The notes: generated by a model not told the origin, from the sequence alone. A DNA stretch of 64,000 nucleotides from Acanthaster planci (GCF_001949145.1 NW_019091382.1:653205-717204); one strand, 5' to 3'. Positions 54,771 through 64,000 are shown, counted from the stretch's first letter. Translations and numbers: made by a program.

Positions 54771-55212
54771 TTAAAGGGTAGCCGCAATGCCTCCCCCCCC
54801 TTTATAAATAAAAACTTCCAAAAGTCCACTTTCGTGTCTCAGTTAACCTTATTTTCAATGTTTGTTTTACTACTTCAAAGGGGATTTTGCTGCCTTGTTT
54901 TCAGTTGATGACTGTTTTCACATTCATAAGCAAAACTGTAATGTCATCCCAGGAAGAGCACCTTAGTGTTGCATTGATATATATTCGAAACCCTTCATTT
55001 TTATTGTTGTACTGGCTTAAGTTTCCCCTTTTCTGATTCACTGCTGTACAATTAAATGTTTCAAATAAGAAAAGTCTGGATTCACAATTTTAACGGAAAA
55101 ACCAACACACACGGACCACGTCTCCCCTGGATGACATAACAGTAACATAACACAAACAGTTGCCCAGGGAAGCATGGGCAATTTCAAATAATTAAAAAGT
55201 GCCCTTTCAATG
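54771..55212. mobile_element. TTAAAGG-type MITE candidate A
   Basis: It begins TTAAAGGGTAGC. A possible inverted end is GTGCCCTTTCAA near 55201-55210. The internal block 54921-54957 matches 55486-55522 in candidate B at 29 of 37 positions without gaps. The right boundary is a guess. Confidence 0.4.
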
Positions 55213-55325
55213 CATTTAACCAAGCAGGGAAGGGAAAAATTCCTTGCAGCTACACTTCAAGGCGTTGAAAGAGGGTAAATTACAGGATCGTGCACAAGGG
55301 TTCGGGTGTCCCAGTGAACGAACAA

Positions 55326-55600
55326 TTAAAGGTTGTCCAGCTGTCCATATCATTAATTCTTTGTAATAAAGTCATATTAAATGCACCTTCTGAGTCCCAT
55401 GTAACCCTATTTTAAATAATCATTAGGTATTTTGACCGCACTTGAGTTCCTGTTTGTTTTACCTTCAGCTTGATATAAATCTGCATATTCATTAGCAAAC
55501 GTGTAACGTCACTCCACGAAGAAACTTTTATTATTTATTTCACAACCAATATTTCCCAAGGATTTTATATATTTCTAGACTTTTTGAATTTCTTTCCTTT
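55326..55600. mobile_element. TTAAAGG-type MITE candidate B
   Basis: It begins TTAAAGGTTGTCCAG and shares with candidate A both the 37-nt block (TATTCATTAGCAAACGTGTA and onward) and an upstream TAACC(C/T)TATTTT segment in the same order. Its end is not defined. A and B are diverged copies lying about 560 bp apart, so local duplication is also possible. Confidence 0.4.
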
Positions 55601-56184
55601 GGTGGTTGTTTCAGTTCAAGACAGGAGGTAAAGGTAAAGTTTCTCAACAATGTTTCCAATGAGCAAATATGGAAGAAAACGTGAACTTAAAATAGGATTT
55701 CCGAGGATACGAAACTGACCATTGTGAATACCCCAGACTGAGCGTGTGTTGCGCAATATATTAGAATGCTGTTCATACAGTCTCAACCACAAACAAGGAA
55801 TGGCCGCTTTAAACACGTCCACCGCTGAATTAATAAGAAAAGGGTAAAAAATGAAGAAAACACAGAAAAGCTTGAAAATGGAGAAAAACACACAACATTT
55901 GCAGATACACTCGCGGACGGTTCAAATCACTACCGCGGGTAGGTAATTTCCCACCTGTTACGCATGTTTAAGCTCGGCATATCACACAAAATGGAAGGCA
56001 CAGTTCATTGATACACTCTCCGTGATATAACATGGAGAACAGACGGCATCCCAGAACCCAAGTTGACGTAATGAATGATTTCCCGGCAGCTACCCCCCGT
56101 TACCAGCTTAAGAGATAGAACACACAGTAATAAAGACTCCAGTTGAATTAGGGTCGAGCTGTTCTTTTCTCGCCTTGGCCTGTG

Positions 56185-56330
56185 CGTTAGTCTCGGTGCA
56201 AGACGCTCCTGGTTGAAATGGCTCACGGCTCATCGCCAAAGGACACCGTTATCACAGGGCATGTAGTGGCTCTTCTGAGATTGCATTGTTTCGGCGATGA
56301 CCTGTGATCCATTATAGGTTGCAGGCCAGA
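56185..56330 (+). repeat. Unidentified dispersed repeat, copy 2
   Basis: The head TAGTCTCGGTGCAAGACGCT at 56188-56207 differs from copy 1 at one base in 20. The following GCT(C/T)CT..TTG.AATGG is shared, and the later TTTCGGC.ATGA..TG..ATCCA block (56289 onward) is shared with a length difference of about 34 bp. Confidence 0.6.
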
Positions 56331-56900
56331 AAATAGACTCAAACTTGCCAGTGCCGACCAAATCGAGATTTGTAGCCTGCCAAATATGGGCGTTTCACAA
56401 CAGTCCTCCACGAGTTTGTAGCGCGTTGGCCAATCACAATGCGCGAAATCTGTCAACCCAATGCGCGTCAGGAAAGGGTCGACAGAATCGCCCGAATTCT
56501 CTGCTATTTGAGCATTTTGTGGCGCGTGGAAGGGATGGTTGACTGAAAAGAAGGGTTGAAGCGACCAGCAGGACTATCAGCTTGTATTTCTGAAGAAAAA
56601 TAACAAAACGGAGCCCTGCAATCGCTCTCTTTTCCAATGAAGTGCAGGCAATAATTTAAAAACAGCGACGGGATGCACAACATTTCTACCCCGAGGCCGT
56701 GAGAAATATCTTCAAAATCATTCGTAAACCCACTAAAAATTGAAAAGACAATGAAAGATATGGAGCTAGATTAAATTTTTTAATATGTGTCTTGAACATT
56801 TGAGAAGCTTGTGAGTGGTTCTCCTGCTTTTCTGACGTGTGGCTATCTGTCACTTCTGTCTATGGCAGCTTATTTGCTGGTGTGCAACGATTACTAAGTG

Positions 56901-56925
56901 TAGCGTCTTGCACGGAGACTAACAG
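56901..56925 (-). repeat. Unidentified dispersed repeat, copy 3 (head only)
   Basis: The minus strand reads TAGTCTCCGTGCAAGACGCT followed by ACACTTAGTAATCG. It keeps 18-19 of the 20 head bases of copies 1 and 2, plus a partial downstream TNGTAAT match. The remainder of the repeat is not recognisable. Confidence 0.55.
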
Positions 56926-57758
56926 CAAGTGCGCGCGCAAGCGTTTTTGGTCGTTGAGAACTTGAGCCGGGGATAAGTGAACAGGTGTTGGGACCAGGTA
57001 GGGTTAGATCTTTGGGATGGAACATGGATGGAGAGAATTCGGTTTCTTTTGTGAGCTTTTTGTCTGGGGAATGAATTAGGTTCCTCGGGTCTGGTTCCAA
57101 ATGGCGGCAAGGCTGGAGACTCGTCTGAAACGATACAAGTGGCAAGACGCTTGAAGCACACTGTACGGTTCGCGTTGGCAATGTTTCGACAAAGGTTAAC
57201 ATTTTTTCGTTAATGTCTTTCACGCGCCAAAACGTAGCTTGTGAACGGATATGCAGGCTGTATCGCTGACCGAAATCAAAGAGCTGTCTCTTTTGGTCGT
57301 CAATCATTTTCAATCAGTGTTATCTCCGTTTGCAGTAAACAAGTGGGGAACTTACCAATCACTTTTTATTTTAAATGGAAACTGACTTTGTAGAATAAAA
57401 CGTCAGACAAACCTTGAAATTGTATGCACGCGTGGAACCTATTCCCCTCACTGACAGGTAAAATCGGGCTTTTGAATTAAAGTCACAAATTGGTATGATA
57501 TGAGCATTTAACAAACATTTCGGGTTCCAGGAGAGGCCGCACACAGCCAGAAATCTGTATCAAGCAAGGAATGAAATGTTCAATTTTGGACAATTGAAAG
57601 TACAATGTACGGGACGAGACAGCAGTTACATCAGCGACAGAAAGCTGACTATAACGAAAGAGATAAGACAAGGTGGGCATGGAAGAAAACTCCAAGGATG
57701 AATGAAGTGTCACAGGGCTCTTCAAGATTTTTTTTGAGCCGAGGCGAGTGACAGACGA

Positions 57759-57802
57759 GGGGAAGGTCAGGAAAGGGGAGAGGGGGGAGGGGAGAAACGG
57801 GG
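57759..57802 (+). repeat. G-quadruplex-prone G-rich tract
   Basis: GGGG runs at 57759, 57775, 57782, 57789 and 57799 within 44 bases. Confidence 0.6.
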
Positions 57803-58023
57803 AAAATATTTTTGGCAAATCACTCCAGCAAAAAAAGATTCGTAATTAATTGATGACAAGACGGAAATAGAAATGTTGGAGCGGTGCTTTCTGGCGCTTT
57901 CAGCTGTGGGGGCCGGCCAAGCACGCACAGGACCGACCAAGGTCCCGGCCACAAGGGGAAACGGCTAATTCAAACTTGGCACGACAACGTCTCTTATTTA
58001 TTTGTGTACGTTTCCTGTTCCAC

Positions 58024-58202
58024 TTAAAGGGCTCCATGGTATGCCTTTACAAAAAATTTAAACACCAAAATATTATTTTGTGCAAACAGCCATTAAGGTG
58101 AATTGCAGCCGCATGAAAACGACACTCTACTGTTTGGTGTTTCAGTGTTATCTGAATGTATTTTTTCCCGACATAAAAAAAGTTCCAAGCTGACCTTTAC
58201 AA
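58024..58202. mobile_element. TTAAAGG-type short inverted-repeat element C
   Basis: The left end is TTAAAGGGCTCC; the right end is GACCTTTACAAT, whose complement is ATTGTAAAGGTC. The terminal match is short (TAAAGG). There is no coding capacity. It is grouped with A and B only by its terminal word. Confidence 0.3.
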
Positions 58203-59352
58203 TAGAGGGCGGGGTATATTCTGGCAACCTTTAGCGACTAGGCCGCTGCAAAACACAAGCCTTCCGCACAAGATGACGTCACTGTTTTGTCATGAAACTC
58301 AAATTAGCGTATAAAAAACCATGCCCGAACCTCCAATTAAAAAAATTAACCAAAAATCTGTACACGCAACGTGAGTCCTGGTACATTTCAGAACCGCAAC
58401 AAAATTCACTGTAAAGACCACAAACATAATTTCTAGCTATGCAAGAGCAGAATGAAATGGCTGGGATCGCGTGGTTTACTAATCCGTCCAGGTAACGCCA
58501 TGACACGGCCAAGTTCCAACCGAAGGCGACGTGTCTGTCCAACTCGTCGGACAACACTTCCGCCCCATTAATTCCCCCAGTGTGGCCAGTTCTGCAACAT
58601 GACAGAATTGCTGAAAGCCCAAAGCTGAATGTTTTTGAACACTCCTCCCCCGAAACTTTCTTTGACCTTGGCGAATATACAAGAGTGGGGATTGCTGGCA
58701 AACGCGCTAACAAACTGCGACACTTCGCGATCAGTTTCATCGAAACCCTGAATGTGTTTTCAATATTCAAACGAGCATGTCCCTGTCAAAACCTGAAAGA
58801 AGATGGTCATGTATCCCCCGGGTACTGCAAGGCCCGCGTTTATGATAAAGATGAATTATTCCGTTGAATAAAAACGAACCACAGGAGAGAAATCCTAACA
58901 TTTTTTTTTCATGTCACTGGAGATGAATGTTGTTACCTCGCATAAAACGGACAAAAACGCTTGGAAAAAAAGCCAAAACATCCATCACGGTTGAAAACGG
59001 TAATAGTTTGATGGCATTAAGAATGATTGAGTTTGAGCGGCGAGGGGGCTTTGGGGCGGACTCATGAACGCGACTATGAGTCATCTCTTCGCGATTGCTG
59101 CTGGCGTTGTCAGAGTGTGAGGAATTTGACAAACGTCAAAACAGGCAAAGGTTGGCATCTGGGTGTAACTTCTGGTCAAGGTATTGAAGGTAAGAGTGGG
59201 TAACGATTAACCATGTCAACAGATCAACAGGCATAAAAGGAATTCAAAGACGATCAAGAAAAAAGGATTTCTTGAGCTTAAGTTGAACACTGCTGGACGA
59301 AAAGAGTGAAGTAAAGCCATGATCTATGCACGTACGTGGGCATCTAATTCCT

Positions 59353-59379
59353 GAAGAGGCTGTCGAAGTCAGCCTCTTC
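59353..59379. repeat. Perfect 10-bp hairpin
   Basis: GAAGAGGCTG (59353-59362), a 7-nt loop, and CAGCCTCTTC (59370-59379). It lies 3 bp outside the hAT-like element. Confidence 0.75.
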
Positions 59380-59382
59380 AAA

Positions 59383-59505
59383 CAGGGGTGTTTGGCCACC
59401 TAAAATTAAAGCTGAAAACAGCTATAGCAAAAAGCTGAAATTCAGGGTGAACATCTGCACAAAAAAGCTCAAAATAAGCTAAAAAGCTGAATTCTCACAC
59501 CCCTG
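59383..59505. mobile_element. Small hAT-like MITE candidate
   Basis: 123 bp bounded by CAGGGGTGT and ACACCCCTG, a perfect 9-bp inverted terminus of the hAT type (CAGGGGTG...). The interior is rich in AAGCTGAA words. Flanking octamers (TCTTCAAA and TTCAGATT) do not form a clean 8-bp duplication, so the class is uncertain. Confidence 0.4.
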
Positions 59506-60452
59506 TTCAGATTTCCGAAATCCCAGAGATTAAAGGAACTTCCCACCATCATTCATCCAAGTCGCTGACACAAATCAACGTTGATAGGCTAATACCTTAA
59601 CTTCGAGATGGTTGACCATGACATCCCATATTTCTTTGAGGCTGCAACGCAAACATTGTTAGGGAAGGGGAAGATGGAAGGTGAAGCACAGATAAATCTA
59701 CAGAAACGAAAATCAGGGTAAGCAGAGAAACTATGATAGGATTTGTGGAAGATGGCACACTCGAGATGTTCCCACGAAATATCCACAGTCTCAGATCGAG
59801 ACCATCAGGTGGCTTGCGGAGGGAAAGAGAGCCGAATGTGTCATCAATTTATGTAACTTCCCGGATTATTCTGATTACTAATATTTGCAAGTGGCGATCT
59901 GGCAGGGTTTTTGGTTTTTTTTAACTCAGAGTTGGTGGAACCGCCAGAGAGCCATTTCCGGGAGCTTTGCTGGTATCTTTTGACGCATCTCTGTCGAAAC
60001 AGTTTTTGGCCACTCAAATTACGAGAGGCAGACCCTCTGGAAAGACCTATTTGAAACCTCAAGGTCACACTCGGTAAGTGCAAGACTGCCACGCTGTCGT
60101 CGCCACGCATGCACAACAGGAAGACTCAAGATGAAGACAAGCCAGAAATCTAACCATGGAGGAACCACGTGCACATTTCATTCAAACTGGGCATGACTGG
60201 TTGAGGGCAGCACACACACCTGGCTGTTCAGCAGCAATGAAGCAAGAACGTGGAAGCTAAACAAGACTGTTGCTGATTCACGTGCGTCTGATTAAGCGCA
60301 GTCAATTACATTCCAGAAATGATGGGTATCAGTGAAGTATGGTCCCTCAGCTAAAATGGCTGTGTCTCACCTCTGATTGGCTATTTTTACAGAACAATCA
60401 TTAGCAAGTATTCAGAAACCAAACAATGAAGTGAAAAAATGAAGGGAAAAAA

Positions 60453-60514
60453 AGTAGAATTTGAACCTCTCACCTGCAAAGTGGAAGTTCAAGTATTTTT
60501 ACTATACAGCCACC
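60453..60514 (-). repeat. tRNA-like relic (SINE head or tRNA pseudogene)
   Basis: The minus strand reads GGTGGCTGTATAGTA (A-box-like), and 40 bases later AGGTTCAAATTCTAC (B-box-like), then a run of T resembling a Pol III stop. The T-arm closes at only three of five pairs and no anticodon arm folds, so it is not called as a tRNA gene. Confidence 0.35.
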
Positions 60515-61000
60515 TAACTTGCCAGTGGTGACTGGCTGGCTCAAATCCAGCAAACCAAAACGAACTAAGGTATTCTTCAAAGTCGAGGATGGCAAAATAC
60601 TCCTCAAATCTTAACGAATATGCTACATATGAATGTATTTTCATGTGTAGCCTCTATATGCACAATAAATTAGATATTTGCCTTTAAACCATGAGTTGCT
60701 TTTTTTCTAAGAGAGATTTTCTCGTCTTGCCTGATGGCACTTTGCTAACTATGTATGTGGTCATTTTTGCCTATACCAGAGTTTCCAGCAGTGATATCGC
60801 TGTAAATCATCACCGCGGCAACCCGCAGCAAGAATCACCCCCTCCCCGGCGAAGCTACCTGAGCATTGGAGCACTAACGCGCCTCAAGAATCCAGCCGTG
60901 CTGTGTAAACGTATCCAACACGACACAAACACAAGCTAGCTGCATCTAATCGATAAGAAAACCTCTTTTAAACTCTTGCAAAGAGTGGCAAAGAAAGGGT

Positions 61001-61024
61001 ATTGTGCCTTTTCCAAGGCACAAT
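61001..61024. repeat. Perfect 10-bp hairpin
   Basis: ATTGTGCCTT-TTCC-AAGGCACAAT. A smaller CTCTT-GCA-AAGAG hairpin precedes it (about 60973-60985) and AATAAA follows near 61044. No gene is seen to which these would belong. Confidence 0.75.
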
Positions 61025-61370
61025 CATTATTATAGAATATGAAATAAAACAATTTGTATAATCCCTTTAAAAGAGAGCATATACGACTTTACAACACACC
61101 TGTAATGCATTGTGCATGGTCAGTAATACATTTTAAAAAAGACAACACGTATGAATATTAAACAAAAAAAATAAAAGATTTCTCTAAACGAAAGCAAATG
61201 ACAACACATAGACTTTGTTTACATCAACACACAAAGTGCCCAAACAAAAGACTATTAACACAAATACATCTTACAGGATGCTGGTATCACGAACGGAATG
61301 GACCTGTCTTCCTTGTCGGCAAAATCATATATATGCCACTGGAGGCATAAAGGTTTTGTCTACCCTGGAC

Positions 61371-61380
61371 AGCGCCCCCT
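61371..61380 (-). promoter_or_regulatory. CTCF-core-like motif 4
   Basis: The minus strand reads AGGGGGCGCT followed by GTCC. The core is a perfect match; the flank is partial. Confidence 0.35.
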
Positions 61381-62207
61381 TGAGTTAGATAATATGCAGC
61401 TTTCACCCAAACATTCCTGCAAGGGTAGTGAAGCAGAACTTCCATTTTTTTCCTGGCTTTCTTTTTCCCCCCAAATACCATTGATTATTTTCGGCCACGC
61501 CCACTCCAACTGGCTAGGTGACGCCCGTCACACATATACATATAACTATGGATAATGTAAATTCTACTCTGGGTGTTGAATCGCAACTCTTAGAGTTTCA
61601 TAATTCAATATCCCAGTGACAACGGTGCAAATTCAGTACTCACACTGATTTGTGTTCAGACATACAGGATTTATGCATAACATCAATCAATTAACAGCAT
61701 GATTTTCACACTTCTAGTGGCAGAAACACTGCGATTGTTTTTTTTCAAATAGATTTCAAATGCGTGCATCCCAGAATTCCATGGGACAGAAACCCACAAA
61801 TTCTGACGCAGACGTAAAACTGCCGCCATCAAATTCGACATTGGTGCAACAACTCCGATGTCAAACTATTTCAGATTCCAAGTTAAATTTGTTCTGCCAC
61901 TTCACCAAAAAAGGCTCTGGCCACCTCTAAAAATTTATCAAAAGTAAGAAACACGATAGCATTCTTGGCAAAAAGTATGCGTAACATACCTCTATGAACC
62001 ATTCCTGGTAAAGATTACTTGAAGAATTTCCTGGGCCCTCAAAACCCCTCTAACTTTGATTTTTATCCAAAGAGTGTAGCTGCAAGGAACCTCACATGTG
62101 AACAGAATCTTGAATCCCTCAAACATTATGAAATTGTTAAAGACGGAGGACTGGCTCGATAATGTTGTTCTGTATCACAGGTACTTTTTCCCCGCTTTTT
62201 TCCTCTG

Positions 62208-62221
62208 CCCCTTGAGGGCGC
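62208..62221 (+). promoter_or_regulatory. CTCF-like motif 5 (best match)
   Basis: CCCCTTGAGGGCGC agrees with CCASYAGRKGGCRS at 12 of 14 positions and is followed by TA. It lies 400 bp past the DISP3-like stop codon and points away from motif 4 (divergent pair). Confidence 0.4.
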
Positions 62222-62620
62222 TATGCAAAGCACTTTAGCCATACAACCAAAGAACCCTTGTTTTGGGCAGCATTCTGAAAGGAAAGGCAAAAACTCAATA
62301 ACTGGCATATTTACCCAGCTGTTTTTACCCATGATCAGGTTTTGCAAGCGCATTCACCTAAACCCTATGCTCATCAAAGAATACAAAATGTCAACCAGTC
62401 AACTTTTGAATTTCAGGACCAACCAGATCAGTTCTTAATATGAAAAAGACTTTGTGCGTTCAAATCAATGTTTCACAAATATGCAAATTTACACAGACCA
62501 AGAGTAGAACACACTATTTGTAATGAATCCAACTGGAAAAGCCAACCAGTCTATAAACAAATACACAGAAAAGGCAGCATTGTGGCTTTTTTTTATAATC
62601 CCAATGCAGCTACACTTGAT

Positions 62621-62986
62621 TTAAAATAAGGGGTTTCCAGAGGGGCCAGGTATGGAGACGCCCGTGGTGTGCAGAGCGTAGAGGATACCGACCACGCCCC
62701 CAATGAGGCAACACAGGACGAACGCGCTGAAGATGAACCACTTGAGGTTCCAGCGATAGCGGGCGGGGCCGGCCAGGCTGAGGAAGGCCGTGCAGGCTGT
62801 CAGGGTGTAGAGGATGGACACAAACGTGTTCATGGCCACGATCTTGCCGAACTTGGCAAAGAGCTGAATGGTGGTGTAGCAGAGCGGTACCGTGGCGATG
62901 ACCGTGGTCAGTGCACTGCTTAGGATGGACACGCCGATGGTGCTAACTGAGTGCCGCGTGCGCCAGCGGCGGATCTGCGCGGCCGA
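62621..62986 (-). CDS. DISP3: Dispatched-3-like RND/sterol-sensing membrane protein, terminal exon
   Basis: This last exon encodes 121 residues and TAA (62621-62623). The acceptor is a pyrimidine-rich tract ending CCAG just above 62986, and phase 0 joins the upstream exon in frame. The protein reads a short charged loop (SAAQIRRWRTRHS), then SSALTTVIATVPL, LFAKFGKIVAMN, FVSILYTLTACTAFLSLAG, and a final hydrophobic helix FIFSAFVLCCLIGGVVGIL before a short tail. The SSALTTVIAT...FGKIVAxNTxVSILYTLT block is a close match to the C-terminus of vertebrate DISP3 as I remember it, including the extra terminal hydrophobic segment. No canonical AATAAA is seen on the minus strand in the next 1.5 kb; only a weak TATAAA lies near 62592, about 25 bases after the stop. 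Confidence 0.88.
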   Translation of the reverse strand, partial: SAAQIRRWRTRHSVSTIGVSILSSALTTVIATVPLCYTTIQLFAKFGKIVAMNTFVSILYTLTACTAFLSLAGPARYRWNLKWFIFSAFVLCCLIGGVVGILYALHTTGVSIPGPSGNPLF

Positions 62987-63140
62987 CTGGCGATTGGGAG
63001 ATGACAGGAAGATAGTGTGAAATCGTTGTCTAATGGGGTCGACGTTAAATTAAGATGGCCGCTTAGAATACGGACAAGCATTTATAAACATAGTCAATTT
63101 CAAGAAATTTGGCATGACTTCACACTATGTGCATGCCTTA

Positions 63141-63321
63141 AGACTGGTTCATACTTCAGGCAAAATTGAACATGAACACAAACTTACGATGTTGGATCAA
63201 AAATTCGCATTACAAATTTGAATAAGTAGAAGGCAATCAACTCTAACAAAATTTTGATGCAAATTTTTTGTGACATCAAATTCGCTTCACTTTTGCGTTC
63301 TCCTGAGGTATGAACCGACAT
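63141..63321. mobile_element. MITE in the DISP3-like last intron
   Basis: Inverted termini GGTTCATACTTCAGG (63146-63160) and CCTGAGGTATGAACC (63302-63316) match at 14 of 15 positions. The interior is AT-rich with AATTCGC words and holds no coding sequence. TTA occurs on both outer edges (63138-63140 and 63322-63324), which would fit a PIF/Harbinger 3-bp target duplication. That class call is tentative. Confidence 0.65.
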
Positions 63322-63687
63322 TTATGCCACCAATTTCTGGCGTAGTTGTGCAAGGTATTTGAGATCAATTGTACATGAAGTTGCTTAGCTGTGCTGTTTT
63401 AATTACATATCGTATCTTTGATGAAGGTGATCATAGTCTTTGGGCGGCTATTTCTTGTCAGTATGACACCCGTCATCAAACACTTGTTGAATTAGCTCTA
63501 TTCACCATTTTGAAACAAATTTTAATCTTTTCTGTGTTGGGCAGAAAATCTCGATATTCTTTCACATTAGAACAACTTTTTCATTAAATCTGATAAAAAA
63601 AGTGGAGAGCTTTTCGTATACTGGTAAAATTGCCCATATCCAATTCACTCAGCACAACTTACATCACCTGAAACGATTGCGTACGTT

Positions 63688-63763
63688 GTGTCATAATTGG
63701 TTCCGCAAGTCACGGGGTGAGGCAGAGTGTGACTTTTGTGGAACGTGTCATAATTTGTTCTGC
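63688..63763. repeat. Imperfect 19-nt direct repeat with internal inverted arms next to a splice donor
   Basis: GTGTCATAATTGGTTCCGC (63688-63706) and GTGTCATAATTTGTTCTGC (63745-63763) differ at 2 of 19 bases. Between them GTTCCGCAAGTCAC can pair with GTGACTTTTGTGGAAC. The second copy ends 3 bases before the GTAGGT donor hexamer of the DISP3-like exon (read on the minus strand). Confidence 0.6.
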
Positions 63764-63772
63764 ATGACCTAC

Positions 63773-63939
63773 CTTGTGAGTGGCGTCTGGCACCCTGTCT
63801 CCCGCCACCAGGTAGCCCTCAATTAGATGGATGCAGTAATCGATGGAGGAGCCCACTATGATGGAGAGGGACACTGCCTCCACGGCACCCATCTCCCAGC
63901 CCAGGAGGAAGAACATGCTAACGACGACCATGATCACGC
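63773..63939 (-). CDS. DISP3: Dispatched-3-like RND/sterol-sensing membrane protein, penultimate exon (partial)
   Basis: This internal exon of 167 bp contributes 2 bases of a split codon plus 55 codons. It is flanked by a GTTTGTCGCCAG acceptor and an AAG|GTAGGT donor (phase 0). It encodes a hydrophobic segment (VIMVVVSMFFLLGWEMG) followed by EAVSLSIIVGSSIDYCIH. The GxxxD motif in GSSID is the charged residue set that RND-family proteins (Patched, Dispatched) carry in a transmembrane helix for cation relay. The stretch closely resembles what I recall of the C-terminal half of vertebrate DISP3 (PTCHD2), more than DISP1/2, which have GLSVDF at this point. DISP3 is a multi-pass ER/membrane protein linked to sterol handling and thyroid-hormone response. 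The rest of the gene lies beyond base 64000. The assignment is from memory, without a search. Confidence 0.85.
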
Positions 63940-64000
63940 CTGGCGACAAACACAACGGAACTCTCAACAATGGTCCACCCTCACTGAGGCCACGGACGTG
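63940..64000 (-). other. DISP3: DISP3-like upstream intron, 3' end only
   Basis: The 61 bases before the penultimate exon end in TTGTGTTTGTCGCCAG and do not continue recognisable RND coding sequence. They are therefore read as intron, cut by the window edge. Confidence 0.6.

Larger units (their letters stand above)
39851..62620. other. Intergenic region between the Ski promoter and the DISP3-like 3' end
   Basis: About 23 kb with no convincing coding sequence on either strand. Overlapping frames on opposite strands (for example at 48556-48979) are mutually incompatible and show no domain. Contents that can be supported are transposon relics, inverted repeats, microsatellites, CTCF-like motifs and a SINE, all listed separately. 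The Ski cis-regulatory elements are likely to be here and in intron 1, but conservation cannot be judged from one sequence. A single unresolved base lies at 46170. Confidence 0.7.
62987..63772 (-). other. DISP3: DISP3-like last intron
   Basis: This phase-0 GT-AG intron of 786 bp runs from GTAGGT (67-72 of 63700s) to ...CGCCAG. About 180 bp of it (63141-63321) is a MITE-like inverted-repeat element. Close to the donor is an imperfect 19-nt direct repeat (63688-63706 and 63745-63763). No other gene is seen in it; open frames here lack protein character. Confidence 0.8.

Noticed and set aside
56894-57313. 139-codon minus-strand frame starting near an ATG
   Set aside because: No family recognised, no splice or poly(A) context, and composition typical of flanking non-coding DNA.
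1-64000. CRISPR arrays, operons, ribosome binding sites, rRNA genes
   Set aside because: None seen; the window is animal nuclear DNA and such prokaryotic features do not apply.

Overview
The window is eukaryotic, not bacterial. It has very low coding density, GT-AG introns, transposon relics, microsatellites and an assembly gap (551 Ns). The two genes recognised, Ski and a Dispatched-3-like RND protein, are animal genes. Frequent TAGGCCTA and TACATGTA words and long C/G homopolymers look like an invertebrate deuterostome, most likely an ambulacrarian such as an echinoderm. That taxonomic placement is an impression from sequence style, not a search result.

Layout. Both genes are on the minus strand. 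(1) 1-38274 reads as the start of a very long first intron of Ski (at least 38 kb); I find no further Ski exon in it. It holds two copies of a piggyBac-type MITE, a pogo-like remnant, a minisatellite beside the gap, a 48-bp repeat shared between two places, G-rich tracts and many TACATGTA words. (2) 38275-39342 is Ski exon 1. It encodes the R-SMAD-binding N-terminus, the Ski/Sno/Dac domain and the SMAD4-binding SAND-like domain, and ends at a phase-0 GTAAGT donor. (3) 39343-62620 is the Ski promoter side and intergenic DNA. It holds a tRNA-derived SINE with a CORE/MIR-like middle, two long inverted repeats, an unidentified dispersed repeat with a near-invariant 20-nt core, TTAAAGG-type MITE candidates, and five CTCF-core-like motifs. 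(4) 62621-64000 holds the last two exons of a DISP3 (PTCHD2)-like gene, with a MITE in the intron between them.

How the genes relate. Ski is a nuclear co-repressor that dampens TGF-beta/SMAD signalling. DISP3 is a multi-pass sterol-sensing/RND membrane protein. They are not a functional unit. Their adjacency (about 23 kb, same strand) is notable because human SKI and DISP3 both lie in 1p36, so the linkage may be ancestral. Nothing here amounts to a clearly new biological system. The best leads are the Ski-DISP3 linkage, the repeat sharing the TAGTCTNNGTGCAAGACGCT core, the perfect 26-bp fold-back at 46614-46676, and the CTCF-like motif cluster between the two genes. Nearly all other open frames show no recognisable protein signature and are left out.
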